A DNA stretch of 59,117 nt from Pseudomonadota bacterium (lineage in GTDB: Bacteria > Pseudomonadota > Gammaproteobacteria > Burkholderiales > SG8-39): positions 1 to 59,117 of the forward strand of contig JAJZPQ010000019.1 of NCBI GenBank assembly GCA_021811085.1. Reading direction: 5' to 3'. The position numbers and the translations under genes are program-made. The notes under the pieces were generated by a model that saw only the letters and a program-made list of their open reading frames with translations, was not told where the DNA came from and did not search any database. This document shows, piece by piece, positions 43,056 through 51,948 of this stretch. How positions within the stretch are numbered: the stretch's first letter is position 1; each line of letters starts with the position of its first letter.

Positions 43056-43733
43056 TTGATCAGGATTTTCATCGGATTCGACCCGCGCGAAACGGTCGCC
43101 TACAACGTGCTCGCGCACAGCATACAGGCGCGCGCCAGCGCGCCGGTTGCGATCGCGCCGCTGGCGCTTGCGCAACTGAGGCAGGTGCTCACGCGCGAAC
43201 GCCACGCACTGCAGTCCACCGATTTCTCGTTTTCGCGCTTCCTTACGCCTTATCTGTCCGGGTACGAGGGTTGGAGCCTGTTCATGGACTGCGACATGCT
43301 GATGCGCGACGACGTCGCCAAGCTGTGGGAACTGCGCGACGAGCGCTATGCGGTGCAAGTGGTCAAGCACAACCACAAGCCGAGAGAGACCGTCAAGTTC
43401 CTGGGGGCGGCGCAGACCGCGTATGCGAAGAAGAACTGGTCCAGCGTGATGCTGTTCAATAACGCGCGCTGCACCGCGCTGACCCCGGAGTACGTGAACC
43501 GCGCGAGCGGCCTGGAATTGCATCAGTTCAAGTGGCTAGCGAGCGACGCCCTGATCGGCGCGCTGCCGCATCGCTGGAATCATCTGGTCGGCTATGACGC
43601 TCCGACCGAGGACATCGCGCTCGCGCACTACACCATAGGTGGTCCCTACTTCGCCGAATATGCGGACTGCCCGCTGGCGGACGAGTGGCACGCCGAACGC
43701 GACGCCATGCTCTACGTCGCCGCGCAGCGCTAA
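43056..43733 (+). CDS. Putative glycosyltransferase (GT-A fold)
   Basis: 225 residues from a TTG start chosen for GAAGGAGACAGC directly upstream and because homology-like sequence begins IRIFIGFDPRETVAYNVLAH. A DxD-type metal/nucleotide-sugar motif is seen in LFMDCDMLMRDDVAKLW, and RWNHLVGYDAPTEDIALAHY supports a GT8-like transferase. The donor and acceptor are unknown. It begins a run of glycosyltransferase genes and is followed by a TPR glycosyltransferase 22 bp downstream. Confidence 0.8.
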   Translation: MIRIFIGFDPRETVAYNVLAHSIQARASAPVAIAPLALAQLRQVLTRERHALQSTDFSFSRFLTPYLSGYEGWSLFMDCDMLMRDDVAKLWELRDERYAVQVVKHNHKPRETVKFLGAAQTAYAKKNWSSVMLFNNARCTALTPEYVNRASGLELHQFKWLASDALIGALPHRWNHLVGYDAPTEDIALAHYTIGGPYFAEYADCPLADEWHAERDAMLYVAAQR

Positions 43734-43755
43734 AGCGGTTCGCGGAATATCCTCG

Positions 43756-45387
43756 GTGCTGAACAGGCTCAAACGCTGGCTCGCCGGAGACGCAAGACCG
43801 GCGCCCGCCGCACCGCGCGCGGCAATGCCAGCGGCGCAACCCGGCGCGCACGCCGCGCTCGAAGCGGCGCTGTCCGCGTCTCCCGCCGACGCGGACCTGA
43901 ACTACCGCATGGGTATAGCCCATCTCGCCCAGGACGATGCGGCGGCGGCCCTGGACTACTTTCACCTTGCCTTGCACTACGCGCCGCAACTGTTTCCCGC
44001 CTGCGTTGCCCGGGCGAAGGCGCTGGCCGCGCTGCACCGGCCGGCGGAGGAGGCCGAAGCCTATCGCGAGTTCCTGCGCGCGAACCCGGGACATCCGGGT
44101 GCCGCCTACGCGCTTGCCGCCTGGCACCACGCCAGGGCAGAGCACGAGCCGGCGCTGGCGCTGTTGCGGCCGCTGGTGCAGCGGCGCCCGATCGAGCGCG
44201 AGGCCTGCAATCTGCTCGGGCTGATCCTCGCGCGCGAATTGGGCCGATTCGACGAAGGCGAGCGCTTGCTGCGGCTCGCGCTGGAGCCGGATCCGCAATG
44301 GCCGGTCGCGCTCAGCAACCTGGGTTGGATCCTGCTGGAAAAAGGCGACTATGCGCAGGGATTGCCGCTAGTCGATGCGGTGCTGGAGCGCGACCCCGGC
44401 GATCACGAGACGCGCCTGGTGCGCAGTTACATGAATCTCAAGCACGGAAATTTCGAGCAAGGCTGGCGCGACTTTGAAGCGCGACATCATAGCCGCTACG
44501 CCGCCGATCGTTCGTACGGGCTCGAGCGCTGGGACGGTCTGCCGCTGCCGGGCGGGACGTTGCTCATCGGCAGCGAACAGGGGCTCGGCGACCAGATCAT
44601 GTTCGCGTCCTGCTTCAACGAGGCGATTGCGCGCGTTGGGCGCTGCGCTATCGAATGCAACCCGAAACTGCTGCGGTTGTTCGGGCGTTCCTTTCCCGGC
44701 GCCAGCGTCTATGCCGAGGTGTCTGCGGGCGAATCGCCCGGCTGGCGCGAACAGGCGCCGGCGATCCAGCGACAGATTCCAATGGGCAGCCTGCCGGGAT
44801 TCTTTCGCAACCGCCTCGAGGAATTTCCGCGCCACGCGGGCTATCTGCGCGCTGACCCGGAGCGCGTTGCCTATTGGCGATCCAGGCTGGACGAACTCGG
44901 CCCGGGGCCGAAAATCGGCCTGTCCTGGCGCGGCGGCATTGCCGGCACGCGACGGCATTTGCGTTCATTCGCGCTGGCTGAATTCCTGCCGCTGTTGCAG
45001 CAGCCCGCCCGGTTCGTCAGTTTGCAGTACGGCGATTGCGCCGCGGAACTTGATGTGCTCAGCCGCGAGCAGGGCGTGGTCCTGCCGCATTGGCAAGATG
45101 CATTGGAAGACTACGACGAAACGGCCGCCCTGGTCTGCGCGCTCGATCTCGTGATCAGCGTATGCACCGCGGTCATTCATCTGGCTGGCGCGCTGGGACG
45201 GCCGGTATGGGTCATGGTGCCGGCGATTGCGGAATGGCGTTATCTGCACAGTGGCGCCGCCCTGCCCTGGTATCCGGCTGCGCGCCTGTTTCGCCAAACC
45301 GAACTAGGACGATGGGATGATGTAACCAGTTCGGTCATCACCGAATTCAGGCGCCTGCCACAGACTGGGAATGCGAGGCCTGGGTAA
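43756..45387 (+). CDS. TPR-repeat glycosyltransferase (GT9-like C-terminal domain)
   Basis: 543 residues from a GTG; the N-terminus VLNRLKRWLAG matches the MLK-x-L-x-x-LL-x-R opening of the OGT-like genes downstream, supporting this start. Residues about 35-260 are tetratricopeptide-like helices. The C-terminal half has GTLLIGSEQGLGDQIMFASC and LVISVCTAVIHLAGALGRPV, as in heptosyltransferase-like (GT9) domains of TPR proteins. It probably glycosylates a protein or surface glycan. It lies upstream of the pilins in the same direction. Confidence 0.82.
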   Translation: MLNRLKRWLAGDARPAPAAPRAAMPAAQPGAHAALEAALSASPADADLNYRMGIAHLAQDDAAAALDYFHLALHYAPQLFPACVARAKALAALHRPAEEAEAYREFLRANPGHPGAAYALAAWHHARAEHEPALALLRPLVQRRPIEREACNLLGLILARELGRFDEGERLLRLALEPDPQWPVALSNLGWILLEKGDYAQGLPLVDAVLERDPGDHETRLVRSYMNLKHGNFEQGWRDFEARHHSRYAADRSYGLERWDGLPLPGGTLLIGSEQGLGDQIMFASCFNEAIARVGRCAIECNPKLLRLFGRSFPGASVYAEVSAGESPGWREQAPAIQRQIPMGSLPGFFRNRLEEFPRHAGYLRADPERVAYWRSRLDELGPGPKIGLSWRGGIAGTRRHLRSFALAEFLPLLQQPARFVSLQYGDCAAELDVLSREQGVVLPHWQDALEDYDETAALVCALDLVISVCTAVIHLAGALGRPVWVMVPAIAEWRYLHSGAALPWYPAARLFRQTELGRWDDVTSSVITEFRRLPQTGNARPG

Positions 45388-45479
45388 ACCCAAAGTAACG
45401 GGCTCGTGCATCTTGGGACCGGTGAAGATTCGCGACGGAATGCGCTAATGGGAGCGTAAAACTACGCTTGGCCGGAATT

Positions 45480-45495
45480 TGGCACATAGTTTGCT
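45480..45495 (+). promoter_or_regulatory. Sigma-54 promoter of pilin gene 1
   Basis: TGGCAC-ATAGT-TTGCT, an exact match to the -24/-12 consensus (TGGCAC-N5-TTGCW), 55 bp before the pilin ATG. PilA genes of many proteobacteria use RpoN with PilR. Confidence 0.9.
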
Positions 45496-45549
45496 TAGCA
45501 TAGACACACAGCGATCGTTATTCGCTGCAATTTTTCAGGAGCCTTCCAT

Positions 45550-45969
45550 ATGAAGAAATCAGTCCAAAAGGGCTTTACCCTAATAGAGTTGATGATCGTG
45601 GTTGCGATTATCGGCATTCTGGCCGCAGTGGCCTTGCCGGCTTATCAGGATTACACCGTACGCGCCAAGGTGTCGGAGTTGATGTTGGCGGCCAGTGGTG
45701 TGCGCACTGCGATTTCGGAGAAGTTCCAAACCGATCCGAGCAACACGATCAGTGCCGGTGCTGGGGCGACCATTCCTGTCGTTGGCAAGGTGTCGGCAGC
45801 TTCGGTCACCGACGACGGCACGGTGACGGTGTATGGCAGTACGGCTTCGAGCAGCGTCGGTCAGTCGATAACCATCACCATGACTCCGACTTACAGCACG
45901 GCGACCGGTACCATCACCTGGTCCTGCCAGGGCACGCCGTCGAAGTACCTGCCCGCGACCTGCCGTTAA
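45550..45969 (+). CDS. pilA: Type IV major pilin, copy 1
   Basis: 139-residue prepilin. The leader MKKSVQKG is cut before Phe by prepilin peptidase, and the mature N-terminus [20 protein letters not shown] carries the conserved Glu5. The mature C-terminal part is very rich in Ser and Thr and low in charge, ending with a Cys pair ([15 protein letters not shown]) that would close the D-loop. The gene has its own sigma-54 promoter and terminator. Mature copies 1 and 2 differ at one residue (Asp in TDDGTV versus Ala in TDAGTV). Product: subunit of the type IV pilus, exported to the surface. Confidence 0.95.
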   Translation: MKKSVQKGFTLIELMIVVAIIGILAAVALPAYQDYTVRAKVSELMLAASGVRTAISEKFQTDPSNTISAGAGATIPVVGKVSAASVTDDGTVTVYGSTASSSVGQSITITMTPTYSTATGTITWSCQGTPSKYLPATCR

Positions 45970-45987
45970 GCAAGTTCTCTGTTCGGC

Positions 45988-46016
45988 AAAGCCCCTCGCG
46001 CGAGGGGCTTTTTTTT
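45988..46016 (+). terminator. Terminator of pilin gene 1
   Basis: AAAGCCCCTCGCGCGAGGGGC followed by T8; duplicated nearly exactly after pilin gene 2. Confidence 0.9.
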
Positions 46017-46161
46017 GCCTGAAGGGGGGATGCATCGATTGAGGATCGGCACCATGTGACGTTTTTCGTCACATGGTGCCCTTCTTTGGTCAAGGCCCAG
46101 CGTAAATGGCTCGGCTGGAGCTTAGCTAGTTGAATGTAATGGGTTTCCTGTACCTAGATTC

Positions 46162-46177
46162 TGGCACGCTGTTTGCT
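46162..46177 (+). promoter_or_regulatory. Sigma-54 promoter of pilin gene 2
   Basis: TGGCAC-GCTGT-TTGCT, an exact -24/-12 match, 55 bp before the ATG. Confidence 0.9.
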
Positions 46178-46231
46178 TCGTCCACAGGGCAGCGGTGCCT
46201 TGCCGTTGTAACTTTAAAGGGGGCATTGGAT

Positions 46232-46648
46232 ATGAAAACAATTCAGAAGGGTTTCACCCTGATCGAATTGATGATCGTGGTTGCGATTATCGGCATTCTG
46301 GCCGCAGTGGCTTTGCCGGCCTATCAGGATTACACCGTACGCGCCAAGGTGTCGGAGTTGATGTTGGCGGCGAGCGGTGTGCGCACCGCGATTTCGGAGA
46401 AGTTCCAAACCGATCCGAGCAACACGATCAGTGCCGGTGCTGGGGCGACCATTCCTGTCGTTGGCAAGGTGTCGGCAGCTTCGGTCACCGATGCCGGCAC
46501 GGTGACGGTGTATGGCAGTACGGCTTCGAGCAGCGTCGGTCAGTCGATAACCATCACCATGACTCCGACTTACAGCACGGCGACCGGTACCATCACCTGG
46601 TCCTGCCAGGGCACGCCGTCGAAGTACCTGCCCGCGACCTGCCGTTAA
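46232..46648 (+). CDS. pilA: Type IV major pilin, copy 2
   Basis: 138-residue prepilin with leader MKTIQKG and the same mature N-terminus and Ser/Thr-rich body as copy 1. The DNA is almost identical to copy 1 from the mature N-terminus through the terminator, while the upstream sequences differ except for the promoter boxes. This points to a tandem duplication followed by gene conversion. The ATG at 46232 was chosen because the pilin leader starts there; the open frame extends upstream to 46130 across the promoter. Confidence 0.95.
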   Translation: MKTIQKGFTLIELMIVVAIIGILAAVALPAYQDYTVRAKVSELMLAASGVRTAISEKFQTDPSNTISAGAGATIPVVGKVSAASVTDAGTVTVYGSTASSSVGQSITITMTPTYSTATGTITWSCQGTPSKYLPATCR

Positions 46649-46666
46649 GCAAGTTCTCTGTTCGGC

Positions 46667-46693
46667 AAAGCCCCTCGCGCGAGGGGCTTTTTT
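46667..46693 (+). terminator. Terminator of pilin gene 2
   Basis: AAAGCCCCTCGCGCGAGGGGC followed by T6, the same hairpin as after copy 1. Confidence 0.9.
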
Positions 46694-46738
46694 CGTTTTA
46701 GGCGCCCGCAAGCAAGACGCTTCAGGTAGATGCCCATC

Positions 46739-46754
46739 TGGCATGCTGTTTGCT
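46739..46754 (+). promoter_or_regulatory. Sigma-54 promoter of pilin gene 3
   Basis: TGGCAT-GCTGT-TTGCT: the -24/-12 elements with one change (C to T at the end of the -24 box), again 55 bp before the ATG. It may be a weaker promoter than the other two. Confidence 0.8.
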
Positions 46755-46808
46755 TTTTCAAAGACACAGCGGTCAGCCGTCGCTGCAAAATTTCTGGGAG
46801 ACTTGGGT

Positions 46809-47225
46809 ATGAAAACAATTCAGAAGGGTTTCACCCTGATCGAATTGATGATCGTGGTCGCGATCATCGGCATTTTGGCCGCAGTGGCCTTGCCGGCCTA
46901 TCAGGACTACACCGTACGCGCCAAGGTGTCGGAATTGATGTTGGCGGCGAGCGGTGTGCGCACCGCGATTTCGGAGAAATTCCAAACCGATCCGAGCAAC
47001 ACGATCAGTGCGGGTGCCGGGGTGACCATTCCTGTCGTTGGCAAGGTATCGACGGCTTCGGTTACCGATGCTGGCACAATAACGGTGTATGGCAGCACGG
47101 CTTCGAGCAGCGTCGGTCAGTCGGTGACCATCACTGTCACGCCGACTTACAGCACCCTGACCGGCACGATCACTTGGTCTTGCATAGGCTCGCCGTCGAA
47201 ATACATGCCGGCCACCTGCCGTTAA
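46809..47225 (+). CDS. pilA: Type IV pilin, copy 3
   Basis: 138-residue prepilin with leader MKTIQKG identical to copy 2. It has about nine changes in the mature part (for example [56 protein letters not shown]). All Ser/Thr-rich character, Glu5 and both C-terminal Cys remain. Separate promoter and a related terminator suggest it can be expressed independently. Confidence 0.94.
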   Translation: MKTIQKGFTLIELMIVVAIIGILAAVALPAYQDYTVRAKVSELMLAASGVRTAISEKFQTDPSNTISAGAGVTIPVVGKVSTASVTDAGTITVYGSTASSSVGQSVTITVTPTYSTLTGTITWSCIGSPSKYMPATCR

Positions 47226-47311
47226 GGATTGCCGCAATACGAGGACCAACGCTTGTGCAAGCCGGACGCTGTTTGAGTCAGTCTGAAGCAGCGTGCCGGA
47301 CGCGGTCACGG

Positions 47312-47337
47312 AAAGCCCCTCTGGCGAGGGGCTTTCC
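47312..47337 (+). terminator. Terminator of pilin gene 3
   Basis: GAAAGCCCCTCTGGCGAGGGGCTTTC: same arms as the other two pilin terminators but with a short T-run, so probably leakier. Confidence 0.7.
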
Positions 47338-47402
47338 ATTTCGGGACAGGAACAGCAAGGCTCGAAATCCTTTTCCTGCATCAATCACGGATACTGTCGG
47401 AC

Positions 47403-48411
47403 GTGCCGTCCAAATTCCCATCCTGCTACATTCCCCAGCTCGACGGACTGCGCGGCTTGGCCATCCTCGGGGTGCTGCTGTTCCATACGGAGCGATTCAG
47501 CCTGGGCTGGACCGGGGGCGTGCTGTTTTTCGTACCGTCCGGTTATTTGATCACCGGCATCCTGCTCGGCGGCAAGCGGCGCCCTTCCTATTTCGGGAAT
47601 TCTTATGCGCGCCGGGCGTTGCGCATTTTTCCCGCCTATTACCTCATGCTGGGCTAGACCTGGTTGATCAAGCGCGACTTTACCCTGAGCCCGATGGAAG
47701 CCGAAATGCCGTCCGCGCTGCCCGAATGGACCCACTTCGCTTTCTACGTGCCGAATTGCTGGATGGGCCTGCACGGGTTCGGCATGCCGCTGTTGCGGAC
47801 ATGGATACTTTTGGCATCGGACAATCCGATGCTGACGCTGGCTGCGCTGCTTTTGCATCTGGACAGCCTGGCCATGGGTGCTGCGATTTGCCTGATGTCG
47901 CGCGACGCGCGCCTGCGCACCTGGCTCAACCGGCGTACTGGCGCCGCGCTGCTGGTCGCCGCCGGCATCCCGCTTGCGCGCCTGGTATGGCTAACCGGAC
48001 TTGCGCCCTATGCGCTGACTAGCCGCCTGCAACGGATGCGCCTGCCAGGCAATGCGTGGTTCCTGACCTTGTTTTTACTGGTGTGCGGCGCGGTGCTCAT
48101 ACTTGCGTTGCGCCGGGTTTCGCGTCGGTCTTCGGCCTTGACCTGGAGGCCGCTGCGCGCGCTGGGAAAAATCAGCTACGGCGTCTACCTCTACTACACA
48201 CTGGGGTATTTCCTCGTCTCCACCATGTACCAGGTATTCGTATTCCTGCCCCTTCCCGGCATCTACCCCGGGGAATGGGACCTGCCCGCTATCAATGCCG
48301 CGCAGATGGCCCTGACAGTGGCGATGGCGGCGGGTCTCCTGCCGTTATCTGGAACGTCCGCTGCTCGCCCGGATAGATCGCTTTCGTTGGACTATGACCG
48401 TTTCCCGGTAG
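47403..48411 (+). pseudogene. Degenerate acyltransferase-3 (OafA/YrhL-like) gene
   Basis: The first 84 codons encode the family start (YIPQLDGLRGLAILGVLLFH, then ARRALRIFPAYYLML) and end in an in-frame TAG at 47655. The same frame continues after the stop with more membrane segments. Between MGLHGFGMPLLRTW and MLTLAALLLHLDSLAMGAAI the usual WSLAVEEQFY block is missing, an internal deletion. The family's C-terminal YLERPLLARIDRF is found only in the +1 frame (ending TAG at 48409-48411), so there is also a frameshift near 48335-48350. Intact members acylate surface sugars. Located between the pilins and the OGT-like array. Confidence 0.85.
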
Positions 48412-48577
48412 AGCGAGTGGCAGCAATATGTCGAAGCAGTGAATTCAAACTGCAGCAGCCGGACGGCAGCACCCGGCGAACATCGCCAGCGCCTTACGCG
48501 CTTCGGGCGTTTCCGCTATCCTTGAATGCCCAGAATCGTGTCGGCACCGGAGCCCGCCTGCCGGGCCCGGGTTAACC

Positions 48578-50203
48578 ATGAAAATGCTGTTCAAGTCGCT
48601 GTTGCGCAATATAGGGCGCGGCTCGCCGAAGCCGCCGCCAACGGCGCTCACGCCGCAGGAGCTGTTGGTCGAGGCGCGTGCCCGCTTTGATGCCAACGAT
48701 CTGGTGCGGGCACAATTGCTGTTCGAAGACGTGCTGGAACTCGATCCGGAGAATGCGGATGCGCTCCATTTTCTCGGGCTGACCGGGCACCGCATCCGCG
48801 ATCTGGGCTTTGCCATGGAGTATTTCGAGCGCTCGATCAAGGCGCGTCCGAACGACGCCGTGTTCCACAACAACCTTGGCAGCGTGCTGGTTCAGGCCGG
48901 GCGCACCGAAGAAGCGACCGCCTGTTTTCGCAAGGCGCTGGAGATCGACCCGGGTCTCAACATCGCGCATGGCAATCTCATCTGCATCATGATCCTGCTC
49001 GAAAGCATGCGGCCGGAGGAAGTGTATGCGGAGCATGTCGCCTGGGCAAAAATCCATGCCGATCCGCTGCTGGCGCAGGCCGCACCCCATAACAACTCGC
49101 GCGAGCCGGAGCGGCGCCTGCGCCTCGGTTACCTCTCGGCCGATTTCCGCCAGCACGCGTTGAGCTATTTCATCGAGCCGGCGCTGGCGCAGCACGACGG
49201 CACGGCGTTCGAAGTGTTCTGCTATCACAGCGGCCGCATCGCCGACGATGTGACCCGGCGCCTGGCGCAGCATGTCGAGCATTGGCGCGAGGTGCTCGAT
49301 CTGGACGATGCGACGCTCGCTGCACAGATTCGCGACGACGGCATCGACATCCTGGTCGACTTGTCCGGCCACTTGCGCGACAACCGTCTGATGGTATTTG
49401 CACGCAAGCCCGCTCCGATTCAGATGACCTATCTCGCCTATCCGAACACGACCGGCATGCGCGCCATGGATTACCGCCTCACCGACGCGGTGTGCGATCC
49501 TCCGGGCGTGACCGAGCGCTATTACCGCGAAACGCTGGTACGCCTGCCGCGCTGCATGTGGTGCTACCGCCCGAGCCCGGATATGCCCGAGGTGGCGCCG
49601 CCGCCGGCCCAGGCGAGCGGCGCGGTGACGTTCGCCTCGATGAACGGAGCGAGCAAAATCACGCCGCGCATGCTGGCGTTGTGGGCGCGCATACTCGCGC
49701 AGACTCCCGGCTCGCGCATGGTGTTCAGTACGGTGCCGGAGCAGGGGCGGGCGCGCATACGCGATGCCCTGACCCAGGCCGGTATTGCCGAGTCGCGCAT
49801 CAGCATGCACGACCGGCTGCCGACCGAGGATTTCTGGGCGCTGTATGCGGGCATAGACATCCTGCTCGACACCTTTCCTATGAACGGCGGCACCACGACC
49901 TGCGAAGCGCTGTGGCTGGGCGTGCCGGTGGTCAGCCGCAGCGGCGATATCTTCCAGTCGCGCGCTGGACTCAGCATCCTCGGCAGCCTGGGGCTGAACG
50001 AGCTGGTTGCGGGCAGCGACGAAGACTACGTGCACATCGCGGTCGAACTGGCACGCGACAGCGCGCGTCTGGCTGCATTGCGCGCCGGTCAGCGCGAGCG
50101 CATGCGCGCCTCGCCGCTCACCGATGCGCGCGGCTACGCGCGCGACCTGGAGGCGGCCTACCGCGGCATATGGCGCGCGTGGTGCGGCCGATCGCCGCAG
50201 TGA
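48578..50203 (+). CDS. TPR/O-GlcNAc-transferase-like (SPINDLY-type) glycosyltransferase 1
   Basis: 541 residues: N-terminus MKMLFKSLLRN, about three to four TPR units (30-150), then the GT41-like catalytic region from RLGYLSADFRQHALSYF. The family His in SADFRQH and the Lys of FASMNGASKITPRMLALW correspond to His498 and Lys842 of human OGT, and MNGGTTTCEALWLGVPVV is the UDP-sugar phosphate-binding loop. It would transfer a sugar from a UDP (or, for SPY-like enzymes, GDP) donor to Ser/Thr of a protein in the cytoplasm. First of six tandem paralogues, all on the plus strand downstream of the pilins. Confidence 0.88.
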   Translation: MKMLFKSLLRNIGRGSPKPPPTALTPQELLVEARARFDANDLVRAQLLFEDVLELDPENADALHFLGLTGHRIRDLGFAMEYFERSIKARPNDAVFHNNLGSVLVQAGRTEEATACFRKALEIDPGLNIAHGNLICIMILLESMRPEEVYAEHVAWAKIHADPLLAQAAPHNNSREPERRLRLGYLSADFRQHALSYFIEPALAQHDGTAFEVFCYHSGRIADDVTRRLAQHVEHWREVLDLDDATLAAQIRDDGIDILVDLSGHLRDNRLMVFARKPAPIQMTYLAYPNTTGMRAMDYRLTDAVCDPPGVTERYYRETLVRLPRCMWCYRPSPDMPEVAPPPAQASGAVTFASMNGASKITPRMLALWARILAQTPGSRMVFSTVPEQGRARIRDALTQAGIAESRISMHDRLPTEDFWALYAGIDILLDTFPMNGGTTTCEALWLGVPVVSRSGDIFQSRAGLSILGSLGLNELVAGSDEDYVHIAVELARDSARLAALRAGQRERMRASPLTDARGYARDLEAAYRGIWRAWCGRSPQ

Positions 50204-50244
50204 GCGCGTGCCGGCGCGGCGCCGACGGCGCCGCGGCCTAGCCC

Positions 50245-51948
50245 ATGCTGGCGCGCATGCTCGCGGGCTTGCTGCCGCCGCGCGGAAATTCCGCGGCGGA
50301 CCTGTATCGCCGCGCCACTGCGGCGCGCGAGCGCGGAGCTTGGGCCGAGGCCATAGGCTGCTACCGGCTTGCGCTGGCGCTCGAGCCCGATCATGCCGAT
50401 GCCCACAACGATCTCGGCGTCGCCTTGTGCGCGCAAAGGGATTTCGCCGGCGCGCGCGCCGCATTCATCCGGGCGCTGGATCTGCGCAGCGAATTCGTGG
50501 CGGCGCAGGTCAATCTCGGCCAGCTGCTGCAAGCGGAGTTTCGCGACTACCACGCGGCCGCGGCGCATTACCGCTCGGCGCTCGCGTTCGATCCCGCGCA
50601 GGCGCAGGCGCGCAACAACCTCGCGCTGGCACTGTACGAGCGCGGACTGGTAGCCGAAGCGATCGCCTGCCTGCGCGAAGCGCTGCAGCGCGCGCCCGGC
50701 GATGCGCTCGCGCGACAATTCATGCTGTTCATGTCCAATGCGCTGGCGCAGCGCGACCTGGACGCGTGGTATCGCGAACACCGCCTGTGGGGACAGATGC
50801 ACGCGGACCCGCTGCCGCGCTATGCGCATGCGCCGGTGCGCGGCGCGCGGCGCCTGCGCATCGGCTACGTCTCGGCGGACCTGCGCGAGCATGCGACGGC
50901 GGCTTTCGTCCATCCGATTCTTGCGCGCCACGACTGCGACAACTTCGATGTCGTCTGTTACAGCAACTCGGACGAGAGCGATGCGCAGACGCAGGCAATG
51001 CGGCGCCTGGGGCATCGCTGGCGCGGCATCGCCGGCATGGACGACGCACAGGCGGCACAGCTAGTCCACGCCGATGCCATAGACATTCTGGTCGATTTGT
51101 CGGGACACACCCGCGGCGGCCGTCCGGGCGTGTTCGCGCGCAAGCCTGCGCCCGTGCAAATAAGCTATCTCGGCTACCTCAATACCACAGGCATGGTGGC
51201 GATGGATTACCGCATCAGCGATGCGATCGCCGATCCGCCGGGCGCGAGCGAGCGCCTGCATAGCGAGCGCTTGCTGCGCCTGCCGCAGACGCTGTGGTGC
51301 TATGAGCCGCCCGAGGATGCACCGGAAATCTGCGCGCCGCCGGCGCAGCGCAACGGCCACATCACTTTCGGCTCGTTCAATCACGTGGCCAAGCTCAACG
51401 ACGGCGTGCTCGAGCTGTGGGGCGAATTGCTGCGCCGCCTGCCGCATGCGCACCTGCAGCTCATGGCCCTGCCCGACGAGGAGACTGCGCAGCGCATCCG
51501 CGCCGCCCTGGAAAAACAGGGCATCGCCGCGGAACGCATGCGCACGCTGCCGCGCCTGGCGCGCGCGCAATATTGGCAGACGCTCGGCGAGATCGACATC
51601 GCGCTCGATCCTTTTCCCTATACCGGCGGGGCGACGAGCTGCGATGCGTTGTGGATGGGCCTGCCCGTGGTGACGCTGGCCGGCAGCTTCGGCTTTGCGC
51701 GCACGGCGGCGACGGTGCTGGTGAACGCGGGCCTGGCCGAACTGGTGGCGCAGGACGCGGAGCAATATCTGGCTATCGCACAGCGGCTCGCACTCGACCT
51801 GCCGGCGCTCGCGCACCTGCGCTCCGGCATGCGCGCCAGGCTTGCGCGCTCGCCGCTGCTCGATGGCACAGGCTTCGTAGCTGCGCTGGAAGGCGCATAC
51901 CGCGAAGCCTGGCGCGCTGCCCCAGGCGACGGAGCGCCAGCGTGCTAA
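50245..51948 (+). CDS. TPR/OGT-like glycosyltransferase 2
   Basis: 567 residues with MLARMLAGLLPP at the start, about four TPR units (20-160) and a GT41-like region from IGYVSADLREHATAAF. His (LREH) and Lys (GSFNHVAKLNDGVLELW) are present; the phosphate loop reads YTGGATSCDALWMGLPVV, with Ser for Thr. It begins 41 bp after paralogue 1 and overlaps paralogue 3 by seven bases, so translation is coupled. The acceptor is unknown. Confidence 0.87.
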   Translation: MLARMLAGLLPPRGNSAADLYRRATAARERGAWAEAIGCYRLALALEPDHADAHNDLGVALCAQRDFAGARAAFIRALDLRSEFVAAQVNLGQLLQAEFRDYHAAAAHYRSALAFDPAQAQARNNLALALYERGLVAEAIACLREALQRAPGDALARQFMLFMSNALAQRDLDAWYREHRLWGQMHADPLPRYAHAPVRGARRLRIGYVSADLREHATAAFVHPILARHDCDNFDVVCYSNSDESDAQTQAMRRLGHRWRGIAGMDDAQAAQLVHADAIDILVDLSGHTRGGRPGVFARKPAPVQISYLGYLNTTGMVAMDYRISDAIADPPGASERLHSERLLRLPQTLWCYEPPEDAPEICAPPAQRNGHITFGSFNHVAKLNDGVLELWGELLRRLPHAHLQLMALPDEETAQRIRAALEKQGIAAERMRTLPRLARAQYWQTLGEIDIALDPFPYTGGATSCDALWMGLPVVTLAGSFGFARTAATVLVNAGLAELVAQDAEQYLAIAQRLALDLPALAHLRSGMRARLARSPLLDGTGFVAALEGAYREAWRAAPGDGAPAC

